In this document: positions 40,101 to 51,769 of the stretch, in pieces
Layout of the letters: each line of letters begins with the position of its first letter
Numbering within the stretch: the first letter of the stretch is position 1
Origin: Prunella strophiata
Taxonomy: Eukaryota; Chordata; Aves; Passeriformes; Prunellidae
Direction of reading: 5' to 3'
Length of the DNA stretch: 64,000 nt
Assembly: GCA_036583965.1 (NCBI GenBank)
Contig: JAZBQD010000014.1
Span: forward strand, 41,588,490 to 41,652,489
The notes under the pieces: generated by a model
Database searches by the model: none
Told to the model about the DNA's origin: nothing
The model's input: the letters and a program-made list of their open reading frames with translations, nothing else
Translations under genes and position numbers: made by a program

Positions 40101-43100
40101 GTTTCAGCACCCCAAAATATAGCCCTTCACTTGTATCCAGCCTACCACCTAGATCTGCTATTTTTTTCCATACAAATCTTCACAACTCAAGTACCATCTC
40201 TTAGAGAGAACTGGAAGAGGTTTTTCTAGATTCAAGTGGAATCCAGGTATGGAGCAATCTATCTCCGGAATAAGATCCAGATTAAAATTTTTACCTTGAA
40301 AATTTCAAAGCTTGTTTATTATAGTGTATCTCTTCATACTATCCCAACATAGAAATGTGCTTAATTCATACCTGAGAGTTCAACTCAACTAACTTTAATC
40401 ATCACAAAGGCAAGACCTAATCTAGGACAGTCGTGTCAAATTTATTCTGCAGTGAATAGAAGACTGACACGTTCGTAACAAGATTCCTGTTGTCCCAAAA
40501 GGGGTATCTGGTGTAGGTGGGATGAACAGTCCTACAGCCATGCCTCTTTTCAGTGATTATAAAGAGAACCCCAACACAAGTAAGGTAGACAGTGAGATTT
40601 CAGATAGATCAAGTAAAACAAATCAGGACAGGGAAGTGTTGCAAACCAGAAGGCTGGTATAAGGAGCCATGTTTGAAACTAAAGATTAGATGAATCTATC
40701 CTTCACCCATTTCAAGAATACAGACATACTGAGGGAACTTAAGTAATCTTGTGTAGCATGACACAAAGAAAACAGAGTCTGCATCACTTACTTTACCATG
40801 TTCTTGCTGCATTTGCTGCAAGGGGACTACATAAAATTGCACTTGCACTTGCTTTTAATGTAAAATCCTTTCAAATGCAAAGTTCAATTAGATTTTAGTT
40901 TTACTTTCAGACAAATTTGTGTCTTAATTAAGAGCCTGGAGCAAAGCTGTGTTTAAAAGTCTCATAAATCCCCTGTAGTGCTGGGGTGATGCTTTGCTGA
41001 TCATGCAGGTGTTCTGGCCCCCACATTTCATGCAGAAACAATTTACCATCACATAATTTCTGTGTCCAATTCCTCTCCCTCCTCTTCTTCTCCCCCCTCC
41101 CAGCATGCAACTTTTCATTGAAGAGGTAGGTGGGCAAGTAGGCAAATACATGGTCGCTGTTTTATTGAAGAGCAGATGATCACAATAGCCTTTGATTAAT
41201 TCCCTTTTACCTGTTCCTGTAAGCAGGGCACACAGAAATGTATGTGCTATTATTCATATTATTTCACATTTTAAAATGCATTATTTGCTGAGGGCTTTTT
41301 CTCCCTGCAGCTTGCCTGCAGATTTGAGATTTGGCTTTCTACCAAAATCATATTGACTTTGTCCTTAGGCAAGAGCATAAAAATTGAAGTTAAACTAATA
41401 TCAATTCTCTTTAGACCTTTTGGGCTCTGCACTACTAGTTAAGTGCTGTATTGTGTCTCAGAGTTACAGTTCTGGGCTGGTAGAATGATTTGGCATCCAG
41501 AAATGGAATCCAATGGGAAAATCTTTGCTGGAGATTAGGGAAAGAGAGAGCACTAGCAAGCACAGTGAAGCCTTGATTATAGAGATGTAAATCTGCCTTT
41601 CTGGGTTGTGAAGTTTGTGCCTCTTCTGAGTATTGATTCTGGCTTCTTCACTTGGCTCTTCCAGCTCTGCTCTTGGTTTTTCACCAGAGAACTCTCCAAA
41701 GATACTAGGAACAGATTTGTACATGACCGAAGGTAAAAATGGAAAGGAAGTTTCCCAACTTTACTTATTCTAGATGAATGGGAAGAGTATGTGTACTGCA
41801 TCATGCCTTCATGAATTAGAAAGTAAACCATCTCAAAGCTACATGTGTGCCTGTGTGCATGGTCACATCAGTTTGGAGCAAGGTTCAGTAAGTGAAAAGG
41901 GCTTTCCACTGATATGGCCTTTGTGGAAGTGGGTAGTGAATCTATACTCTTTTGACAGCTGGTTTCATGCCCAAGTTCTCAGTGGGGGATTTGGGACAAT
42001 TCTGTCCATACTCCTTGTAGGAACAAGTTTCAAATAGCAGCCACTCTGTTTGGCTTCTCCCTGGCAGGTGAGGCAGACAGGTGACCCCAAGGCACAGGGA
42101 GAATGGCAGTCACTGTGCTTGCTCTATGGACCAGCAGCTGGTTGGATTCACTCTGAGACTCCAGGCTGTGCTACCATTATGTTAAAAGTAAGTAACTTGA
42201 GCCCCAGCATGGTGTCCTCTCACTGTCCCCAGTCGTACTTGAGCACATTTGGTCCTCTTGAAGAACAAGAGCTGTGTGCAGTTTGCTGTGCAATGGTTGT
42301 GACTCCCCTGCTTCTCCTTTTGCTCAAGGGTTATGGAGCCAGGCCTCAGTATGCTCACCACTTGACCACTGCAACCATTTGAAATTAGTTTTGCCTCTAA
42401 ACTCCAAAAGAATTTCTGTTGCCATTCACATTTATGCGGGTAGAACTTTGCTTGCCTTGATGTTTGCAAAATGTGCTGTACAAATGGGATGCCAACAGAG
42501 GTATAAATGATTTCTTGAAAATTTCCCCTGTTACTTATCAAGTCCAAACAGCTGCTAGCTAATTTTTGTCAGCTATAGCACTTTAGTATGTCAGATAAAA
42601 GGCTCTCAGTAATTGCTGAGTGTAAATACCAACAGGTGAACAAGAAATATTTAATATCATTAACAGAGTTGTAAGTATACAAGATAAGATTAAAGTAAGA
42701 AAGATATAATTTTCATCTGAGTAGGATCTGTAAGTAGTAAGCACCTCCTAGAGGAGGTATTTGGTGCATTTTAAATTACATTGGTCAAAATAATTTTCTT
42801 AACTGTTTAGTCATGAGTAAGCCTAAAATGTCACAGACATGAACTACATAGTTATAGACTGCATAAAAATAAAGAAGAAATTAGGCTGTCACTCAGAAGA
42901 GAAAGACTTTTTTATCCTCATAGAACCTCTGTACAATGTCAAATGAAACATTAAATCAGAATTGAACTTAAAAAGTAAATTGGTTTTGAACCAATTCCAG
43001 CGCTCCCCCAAAGAGCAGAAGCGGGACTGCAATACACTGAGCAAACATGAGGGTTTCAGTTACTGCATGGGTTGGATTTCAATTGCTGCACCTGTGAAAG

Positions 43101-43504
43101 GCAGTATGCAGACACACCTTTCTGTGGATGAGATCACTCCAACACTTTCACTCTCACTTTGGCATAAAGAGAGTGTAAGGAGCACCATCCCAGCCACATT
43201 AAAAATAAACCTTGGGATCTGCTAACCTTCTGTGCCCACCTGCATGTGAACTCATCCATTACCACCAGACGTAGAAGAAAGCAGGGGCAGGAGGTAACTT
43301 GAAGGGGAAAAGAGCACAGCACTGAAATTGAAGTTTTTCTTTTCAAAGAAAGTATTTACAAAATAAAACTCACTTTAAAACAAAAATTGAAACTAACTTC
43401 AGTATAAGAACATAAAAAAAGTAAAACTGGAAAGTATTTCCTTAGCACATTTGCTCTAACACTTATTAAAACTATAAACTAAATCCAAGATAAACAAATC
43501 CCAA
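37191..43504. other. Unique noncoding DNA, no gene seen
   Basis: Somewhat GC-richer at 37260-37700 and 42040-42370, AT-rich elsewhere. The longest frames (121 codons, minus, 42182-42547; 110 codons, plus, 42050-42382) overlap on opposite strands and are unrecognisable. No transposon signature was seen. Confidence 0.6.
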
Positions 43505-43959
43505 ATCTCTCATATCTTCCCCTCAAAGTCCTGTCTTCCTCCTTGATTTTCTCCCCTGCTTTTGCAGACTCTGTGAGGTTACTTTTGGCATGTTTTGGTC
43601 CTTTGCACTGCATCTCATGTAATGCCAGTCCATTTTCTTCTGGTCACTAAATTTCCCAATTTTCTTTTTTTTAATATCTTCAGCTGAATTTCTTTTGGTT
43701 GTAGGTCCTTTCCAGAGTGTTTGCAAGTCCTTCATTTCTCGTTCCAAGGTTTTAATTGGGATCAATTTTGGCTAGATTTGTTCCATGTCCCTGCACTTCA
43801 TGGCATCCCATGCCTTTTGATGGCTTTGGCCAAAATTTTTTAAATTTTTATTTCTGTATCCATTCCCTGTCACCCCTGTCTCTCGTATCTACCCTCAAAG
43901 TCCTGTCTTCCTCCTTGATTTTCTCACCTGCTTTTACAGACTCTGTGAGGTTACTTTTT

Positions 43960-44265
43960 GTGGGTAGTAATGCTGAATTACCCCCTAAAGAGTTGCAGGT
44001 GTTCTAATTACTAAGGATTTGGAACAGGTGTGCACTTAATAGGACACAGGTAACTCCAATGACATTGAGTAGTACAAAAGGAGGGGCCAGCAAGAAAGGA
44101 GAGACAGATTTCAGGTAGGAGTAGTGTGGGGAAGAATGAGGATGGAGTCAGCACTGCAAGAAACAGAACATGTGAAAAGGTATGGGATATTCTAGAGCTA
44201 AAACAGCAATTAAGAGCTGGGTGATATAACTAGTAATATTATCTGGGTTGCTAATGAAAATATTT
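43960..44265. mobile_element. 306-bp insertion inside array copy 2, unclassified
   Basis: Copy 1 runs GAGGTTACTTTTGGCATG without a break. In copy 2 the same word is split: GAGGTTACTTTTT ends at 43959 and GGCATG resumes at 44266. The intervening 306 bases are unrelated to the array unit. A GTACAAAAGG word precedes a purine-rich segment, somewhat like a short LTR promoter, but there are no clear TG...CA ends and no convincing target-site duplication beyond a possible TTT. It could be a small solo LTR, a MITE or other filler DNA. Confidence 0.6.
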
Positions 44266-45169
44266 GGCATGTGTTGGTCCTTTGAACTGCACATGATGTA
44301 ATCCTGGTCCACTTTCTTCTGGTCCCTAAATTTCCCAATTTTTTATTTATATCTGAAGTTGAATACCTTTTTGATTGTAGAACTTTTTCAGAGTGTTTGC
44401 AAGTCCTTCTTTTCTGTTTCCAACAACTCCATGGAGATCAATTTTGGCTAGCTTTGGTCCATGTCCCTGCACTTCATGCCATCCCAAGCCTTTTGGTGGC
44501 TTTCACTTTGGCCAAAATTTTTTAAAATTTTTTTTCAATATCCATTTCATCTCTCTCATATCTTCCCCTCAAAGTCCTGTTTTCCTCCTTGAGTTTCTCC
44601 TTTGCTTTGCAGAGTCTTCCAGGTTACTTTTGGCATATTTTGGTCATTTGCACTGCAACGCATGTAATCACATTTTATTTTCTTGTGGTCACTAAATTTC
44701 CCAATTTTCTTTTGTTTTTTAATCTTCAGTTGAATTTCATTTGATTGTAGGTCCTTTCCAGAGTGTTTGCAAGTCCTTCTTTTCTCTTTCCAAGATTTTA
44801 ATGCGGATCAATTTTGGCAAGTATTGGTCCATATCCCATGCTTCATGGCATCCCATGCCTTTTGATGGCTTTCACTTTGGCCAATATTCAATTTTTTTTC
44901 TGTATCCATGCCCTGTCTCTCATATCTTCCCCTCAAAGTCCTGTCTTGCTCCTTGATTTTCCCCCCTGCTTTTGCAGACTCTGTCATGCTACTTTTGGCA
45001 TGTTTTGGTCCTTTGCACTGCACCTCATGTAATCCCAGGGCATTTTCTTGTAGTCACTCTGTGTCCCAGTTTTCTGGTTTTCTTGGATTTTTTTTTTCAA
45101 TTGCTTTTCATTTGATCTTATCTTTTCTTTTCCAAAATGTTTGTTAGTCTTTCTTTTCTGTTCCGCATG

Positions 45170-45226
45170 ATTTTGTTTCCCTTCCCGAAAGGAAATTTCA
45201 TTTCCTTTCGGGAAGGGAAACGAAAT
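45170..45226. repeat. Near-perfect 57-bp hairpin inside array copy 4
   Basis: The left arm (45170-45196) and right arm (45200-45226) are 27 bases each and reverse-complementary at 26 positions, with a 3-base TTC loop. The sole mismatch is at the fifth base from the outer end. The other three array copies lack this segment: anchor spacing there is about 370 bp, against 437 bp here. The arms contain CGGGAAGGG/CCCTTCCCG. The shape suggests a snap-back or template-switch event, or a small foldback element. Confidence 0.95.
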
Positions 45227-45350
45227 CTTGTGATTTCCATGGGGATTTATTGGGCAAGCTTTGGTCCATGTCCCTGCACTTCATGACATCCCATGCCTTT
45301 TGATGGCTTTCACTTTGGCCAAATTTTTTTAAAATTTTTTTCTGCATCCT

Positions 45351-48300
45351 CATTTTCCACATTTGTATTGCTGAGGAAGTATGGTTAACATATGACTCAG
45401 TTTAAATCTAAAATGTAGGATAAAACCGTCAATGTTCACCATTGTTCCTAAGTCTAGGCAGGCATTTAAAAAAAGCAGATAGATCCTTTAAAATTCCCCT
45501 TCAAGAGGTCCCAGTGCATGGCTGGAGCGTGGCAAACAGCCTGGTAACAAACTTTATGAAACAAGAGCATGCCAAACAGAAAGACCTAAATATTCATTGC
45601 TTTTTGTGTCTGCAAATATGCATGAGCTACAGTATGCTCAGGATGGTGCCACCTGCAGAGAGCTGTAAGGAGATTAGGGTAACATTTTCTTCTTCTATGG
45701 ACTTTTCACATCAGCAGAGGGGAAAGTACTGTCAGAAAACTGCTATTACATCTCCTGCCTAAAAGGTTGTGCATGGGTAACAAATAGCTATTGTCTTAAG
45801 GTGGGAAAAAAAAAGATGAGAAACATATGCTACCAATTCCTTAGGAGGATGGGTAATACTTTCTCTTACTGTGGAGGAAATAGAGAGGTATGGGAAAGTT
45901 CATCTGAAGCTTTCCTAAAACCATGTCTCCACTGAGCCATTTTGAGAGGGCTAGATCAAAAAAAAAAATAGTGTGATCTAAAAATAAGGATTTTCACATC
46001 CAAGCTGAGATATGGGTGGGTCCATCTTTAGCCTTCCATGCTTAGGCATTTTGTGTCTGAGACACCAAATTTAGCAACATTAATCTGTAGGAAGAAATAT
46101 TCTAATCTAGAGAACAATATGTCTTGTGATGCCCCTGTCTCTTTTGACTGGGAGTGGGGATGAAGGGAGAGGAGCCTGGAAGACTAGGATCACAGATTGC
46201 GTGCCTCTGTTAAATGAGAAGTTAAGAAGCTTAAAATTTTTCTCAAAAAACTAATAATCTAGTTAGAGCATTGACCTAGAAAAAGGCATCTAGAATAAGT
46301 AACTTACTCAGAAGTTTTAGTCCACCACCTTCTATTTCACTGCAACCCTGAGTAGAGGGAAATTTAATACTCACAGACAAGGACAAATGCATTTTGAAAA
46401 AGTCTAAATCTGTCATTCAGTATTTTGGTGCTTTCATATAGAAAGGGAGAAACCAGCACTCTTGCCTTTGCTTCTAGCAAATTCTGTCATTGTACATACA
46501 ACACTCATTGATTAAAAAAAATAAATAATCATGGTAAGAGAGACCAAGCCCCTATATATTCCACAGATACCAGAAATCGCTTTTATTCTTCTATTCACTT
46601 TATAAGATGGTTCTTAATAAGATGAAAATAATCAGACACCTTTTATGAGGAGAAGACTAAAAGTGCAGATTCAAAACAGATGAAAAAAACCTTCTTGTAT
46701 CCAGATCTGTGTCTATGGACTCTTTTGAAATTTTGGTCTTTTGGTACATTCCCCAGTTTAGCATTCTTTATCTTGTTCAACTGTAGTTTTTTTCAACCTG
46801 CCCAAATTCTTCTACATTAGTTTCTCTTTTTTTTTTTTTTTCTATTCAAATCTAAGAAATAGGAACATACAAGGTAAGCATTATGGCACCTAGCCATAAA
46901 AATGTGTCTTCTCTATGGTTCATAGAGATCATATAGGACTGAGGAATTTTTTTCCACATAAACTACCTGCAAATAAAGGAGGTATGCAGAATACATCTAC
47001 ATGTCCCATATTCCCAGACAATGTCTTCAAAGACTTCCATTGCTGATACTTTATTCCTAACATAGTAATCCCATGTCAATATCTAATTCTTTACGTTTTA
47101 CTGATTCCAAAAAAAGGTCTTTGCTTTCATATAAACCATTCACTAATCCACTTTTCTATTAGTCTAACCAGTTGAAAATGATGCAATTAGTACCCATCTG
47201 TTTCAAGCTCCTTGAGAAAACTAATCAGGGAGCATAAAGTTTATTTCCCCATGGACAAAGCACTTACACGTGTAAGTTTTAAACAGTCAAATCAGGAGCA
47301 CTACCATTTCTGTCTCTACATTTGCAGTAGCAAGAAGAGCACATATCTGTAAATATGATGTTTTTCCAAATGACATATTTTCCTAATCTGAAGGCCTGCC
47401 TCCTCTCAGACCTGCCATAAATAACCTTGGCTCATTTTATAAATAATCCTTTGTATAGTGCAACCAAAGCAAAAAAAAAAATTGTTTTCAAGTAATTTAC
47501 TTCAGAATCATGATGGTTTTATTTTCATTTGACAATATTAAAAGGCACTATGCTGAGCCTTTTGGTGAATAGGACATTTATAATATTGCAAAGAGGCTGA
47601 ATTAAGTTTTAAGCAGAAAAGGAGCAGAAGAAGGAGTCTTGTGTCCAACCATTAACCTAAGCACTAGAGGTGTGCTTTCCCTCTGAGGGTTTTCTCAATG
47701 GGGCAGTGGCAGCCAGGGGAGCAGTAACAAACTGCTGGACAGCAATGTCGTCTTAGGCCACTGCAGCTCTTTGTGCAGTGAACACAAGCTAAATATTTAC
47801 TCCTAAAATAAATACATCTTTTAGACCAAGGCAGCCAACAAGAATTTGAGAAGAGGATGAAAAATAATGGAGATGAGGTGAAAAGGTGTTTTATCACTGC
47901 TTTCTCAATGCAGAGAATTTCAGGTTGAGTAATAACCAAATGCTTGCTTTCTGGCAACAATTTTTATATTACTTCCCATATCTAGTACTTGCTCCCAGCC
48001 ACACCATACACTCTATATTGCTTTTTGAGATATCATGAGGTAGTCTTCATCTGTAGACCTGACATAGCCATGAAATGTTTCTAACCCCTGTTTTAAGGAA
48101 TGGAGGAGCCCTTGAACAGGTGCTTTCTTTTGCTTAGTCTTGTGCTAAGCATAGTAAAAGTATGTTCCAAGCATTCACTAAATAGACTTTCTTGAAACTT
48201 TTCATTGTTCAGTCAGAAAATTATGAGCTACCACTGAATGCAATTGCTTGTGCTCTAATATGTTTTAATTGACTTTATTTCCATAACCTTGAATCATTAC

Positions 48301-51300
48301 TTTGTAATAGTAATCTATTTTAAGTTCATAAAAAATTGCTACAGTTTTCCTCATAACATGAATAATACTTACGGATACTTTGACTACCTGAACTCTCTCT
48401 ATATGCTCCAAAACCAGTGGCATGTTATGACTTGTTGTCTGTTGTACTTAGGGAGCCCTGCAGATGTTTTCATTTAGAAACACTATGTGGAGAATGGCAA
48501 GTATATGACTGAGAAGCCACTATTAGCCCACAGTCAACACCTAATAGCAAATACTTTTTTGCTCTGTCTACAATGTTAGCTAATTATGTAATTTTTTATT
48601 GTTCAATACTGTCTTAGGCATCTGGAAATAACCATTATTGCTAAAAATAATTCAGATTTATTACTATATGCACTTGCACATACTGTACATGTAGCCTCGT
48701 GTTGATATTTAGGTTTTCAGTCATCTAAAATAGTCCAAAAAAATGCTCTGACCCAAGGGTATAAAGTCATCACTTTGATAATATTCTGGCTTTAATGGAA
48801 ATATGACTTATAGAGCTTCCATCCCACCACCTTCCAGCTCCCAGCCTGATCAGTGTTCCTTCCTCCCTTCAGGTTATTTTGACACAGGTGATGACTGTGG
48901 ACCATGCAGTAAATGCAGTAATTGAAAAGTAACCTTTTTTTGACCTCCAAAAAAAAAAAAGGTCTTTCTTCAACCTGGATCATTCCATGGATTTTATTTG
49001 CTGCTTGACCCTTCAAATGTTGCACAGGTAAAACAGAATATTAAAGAGTTATTGAATGGAGCCTAGTAGAGGCAGGAAAGCGGTATGAAATGCATCAACT
49101 GGTCTCATTTATCTGCATGCCAGTATTGCAGAACTATGATCTCAGTTTAAGTCCTGAGACTAGTGGAATTCCTGCTTGCAACAAAGTATATTAGCCTTTA
49201 TAATTCTGATTTTCACTGTCATGTTTTGTCTTCCCTTTAGACCAATCATATTCATTCCTAAAAGAGATACATCAAGTCGTTAGAAATGTAGCATGGGAGG
49301 TGAGAGCTCAAGTTTAATTTTTTGCTCTGTCACAAATGCGCCACTACCTTTTGGACAAGTATCTAAAATATATTTTAATAATAAGATTGATAAATTAAAT
49401 TAGGATTCTCTATGATTTTGTCCAGTGGGATTGTTTAAAAATTCATCTATTTCACCTAATAATTTGGTTATTTAGCTTAATCTGTTATAACTGAGGTTCA
49501 TATTGCAATTTGTATGGAGATGGACATAGGTGAATTTGTAGCATTGGTGCCTCAGACAAGAAACTGACAGAAAGGATACATGAGCTCAATTTTGCTTCCT
49601 CTGATCCTGAGAACCTCTTCCCCACCAACTTTCTGTGCCTCCCCTTACCTTGTCCTGCCATCCAGGCTGAGAAGCACTTTATGTTGGGCTCGTTTACTCT
49701 TAATGAGTCAGATGGATGACTGTATAGTCTTGGTCATTTGTGCCTTTGAAAATATGATGCAGAGAGACAAGGTACAAAATCAGACTCCATGGTGAAGACA
49801 TTTTTACAATTCTAGATCTCTTCATATTATTGCATCCTTTTATCTTTGATTATTTGAGTTCAGACTAAAAATTCACCGATTTTCTGCAAAAGTAATAGTT
49901 GCTAATGGAAGAGTTCCAAGATTTCAAGTTTCAGGTACATAAACTACTAAAAGTCAATTTTCCTTCTTGTCCTTACAAGTGGATGATTTCTCTCTACTCT
50001 TTGTTTTTCTTTCATCATATAGTTACATTAAAAATCCTTTTGGCCAAATGTCTTCTGTAGATACATCAGAGTCCTTGAGAGAAATGCCTGGAAAATAAGT
50101 TCCATGTACATTTTAGGAAATCTTGCTAACAGCTGCATTTTTCCATTAGAAATAGTTTCAAAGGCTACATAAAAACCCGAAGCCAAATGAGGCAAAGTTT
50201 AAGTGAGAAAACATGTGTGCAATATTAAGCCAAGAAAAGGGAACATTTGCTTTGAGAAATCCAGACCTTCCTTTGCAGTGCTTTTCAGAGAACATATTAG
50301 GAAGCATAGGTCAAATCTTCATTTGGTGTAAATGTGTGCAGCTCTGCTGAAATCAATGAAACTTCCTTTAAATAGCTGAACTCGGGATCTAGCCAACTTT
50401 CAGATTTCCAAATGTATATCAAAGAGCTGCAAATACCTTAAAAGTGAACTGACTATATTAATTTCCTATTTTGCACTACTAGAAATTAAGTGCTTAAAAT
50501 TAAATGCTTAACTGTGTACAGAGAATTAGACACTTTGAAAGTATGTAGATAGCACATCCCAGAAAAAAAAAAAAGTAATAAAAACATTTATAAGATATTC
50601 AAAAAGAAAAATAGTTTATACTTGTATCTGCTAACCCTTCCATCCTACTCTACCTTGATTTTTGATTAATGAAACTCTTAACTCTCTTTTCTCTGCTTGT
50701 TTTGAATTTGCTTCTTTCTGCCTGGAACTCTGCATGTGAAGAACTGGGATTGTGTTGACATCATCAGAGACAGCACTTTGAATTGTTCAAAGAGATAAAA
50801 AAGAGTTGTGCAAATTGTAAGTGATTTCCTGAGACAAGGTTGAGCTAGAATGTAAGTCAGTTTGTAATTTGGCCTCAACACTGCACAAAGATAGATTTTT
50901 AAAACATTGTCTCATTCTTCACACCTTTGTTTTCAAGCACAAATAAAGTCTCTGTTCAAAAGCTTTTTCTTCCCTTTGATTCATTTATGTGAGCAAAGTC
51001 AAAATTATCAGTAGTCAGGATTCTCTCCTCAGTTCCAATCCAGGAGGCAGGATATAAACTCAACATGCTACAACGTACTGTAGTATCTCTCCCAGCACCA
51101 GAAAAAATACAGCAACCAAGTCCATTGCCTTTGAGTAGCAGCTCTACTTCTAAATTTTAAAATTTTACTATTCAAACTTTATTGTCTCACCCTGGGGCCT
51201 TAATTAGGAACAGATACAATATAGAATTTTGCAAACCTGTCTTAGAGATATCTAGTTTATTTTTCAACTTTCTTTCACTACCAGAAAAAATAACAAGTTT

Positions 51301-51709
51301 TATAGTAGAAAAAAAAAAAAAAAACCACCAAACCCAAAGATTTGTAGTTCATAATATGGTTCAAAAAACAATTCCACCTTGGAAGTTTTCCTCTGTATTC
51401 TAACACCTCATACTTCTGTCTCTAGTTCTGTCTGTTTTTCTTGGCTGTTTTTCTAGTCTTTCTACAGCATTGCTTTCCCCTGGAAAATGCTGGGGATTTC
51501 ACATCATTCCATCTGCCAAAATAATCAGCAGCTAACCTAATGTGCACCTTGAAGTGCCATCCTAAAACTAAGCTTTTAAATTAATCTTTGCAAAAACCTA
51601 CAATCTCCAAGTCCTTGGAAATTTGCCTTTCCAACTATATTTTAATTGAAATTCAATTAAGAAGATTGAGGGGAGAAGGAAAAAAAAAATCCAAATGTAC
51701 AAACTGCAA
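45351..51709. other. Unique AT-rich noncoding DNA, no gene seen
   Basis: Open frames of up to 106 codons, none recognisable. A patch at about 45440-45760 has an ATATGCATGAG octamer-like word and could be regulatory, but the evidence is slight. Short A/T runs lie near 46829-46843 and 51309-51324. Confidence 0.65.
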
Positions 51710-51769
51710 TCATAGTATCATAGAATCATTAAGGTTGGAAAAGACCTCTAAGATTACCAATTCCAGCCA
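51710..51769 (-). mobile_element. CR1 LINE 3' tail, short
   Basis: The plus strand carries the antisense of the typical avian CR1 3' terminus: ATCATAGAATCATTAAGGTT followed by GGAAAAGACCTCTAAGAT. Only about 60 bases match; the sequence to the right does not continue into CR1 that I can recognise, so the copy is very short or the rest has decayed. The bases are better preserved than in the relic at 19865-20445. Confidence 0.85.

Larger units (their letters stand above)
43505..45350. repeat. Four-copy tandem array, unit about 364-374 bp
   Basis: Three anchor words recur in the same order. CCTCAAAGTCCTGT-type words are at 43521, 43893, 44567 and 44931. CAGAGTGTTTGCAAGTCC-type words are near 43712, 44388, 44758 and (diverged) 45132. 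ATGTCCCTGCACTTCATG-type words are at 43785, 44461, 44831 (diverged) and 45268. Removing the two insertions below gives a unit of about 364-374 bp. Copies are clearly related but diverged by substitutions and small indels. The unit is pyrimidine-rich on the plus strand. Parts of the plus frame are shared between copies (an FGPCPCTS-HP-PF-GF-type peptide), but the unit length is not reliably a multiple of three and stops interrupt every frame, so I read it as noncoding. The family is unknown to me. Confidence 0.93.

Noticed and set aside
44393..44695. 100-codon plus frame in the tandem array, partly shared with other copies
   Set aside because: Stops and indels break the frame in every unit and the unit length does not hold frame, so a coding role is not supported; noted only as a possible trace of origin.
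49243..49298. Acceptor-like CCCTTTAG and donor-like GAG|GTGAGA pair
   Set aside because: A weaker donor and no open frame or conserved look; such pairs are expected at random.
51642..51660. Perfect 9-base-arm palindrome TTAATTGAA/TTCAATTAA with one spacer base
   Set aside because: Short AT-rich dyads are common by chance; no other feature supports a binding site.
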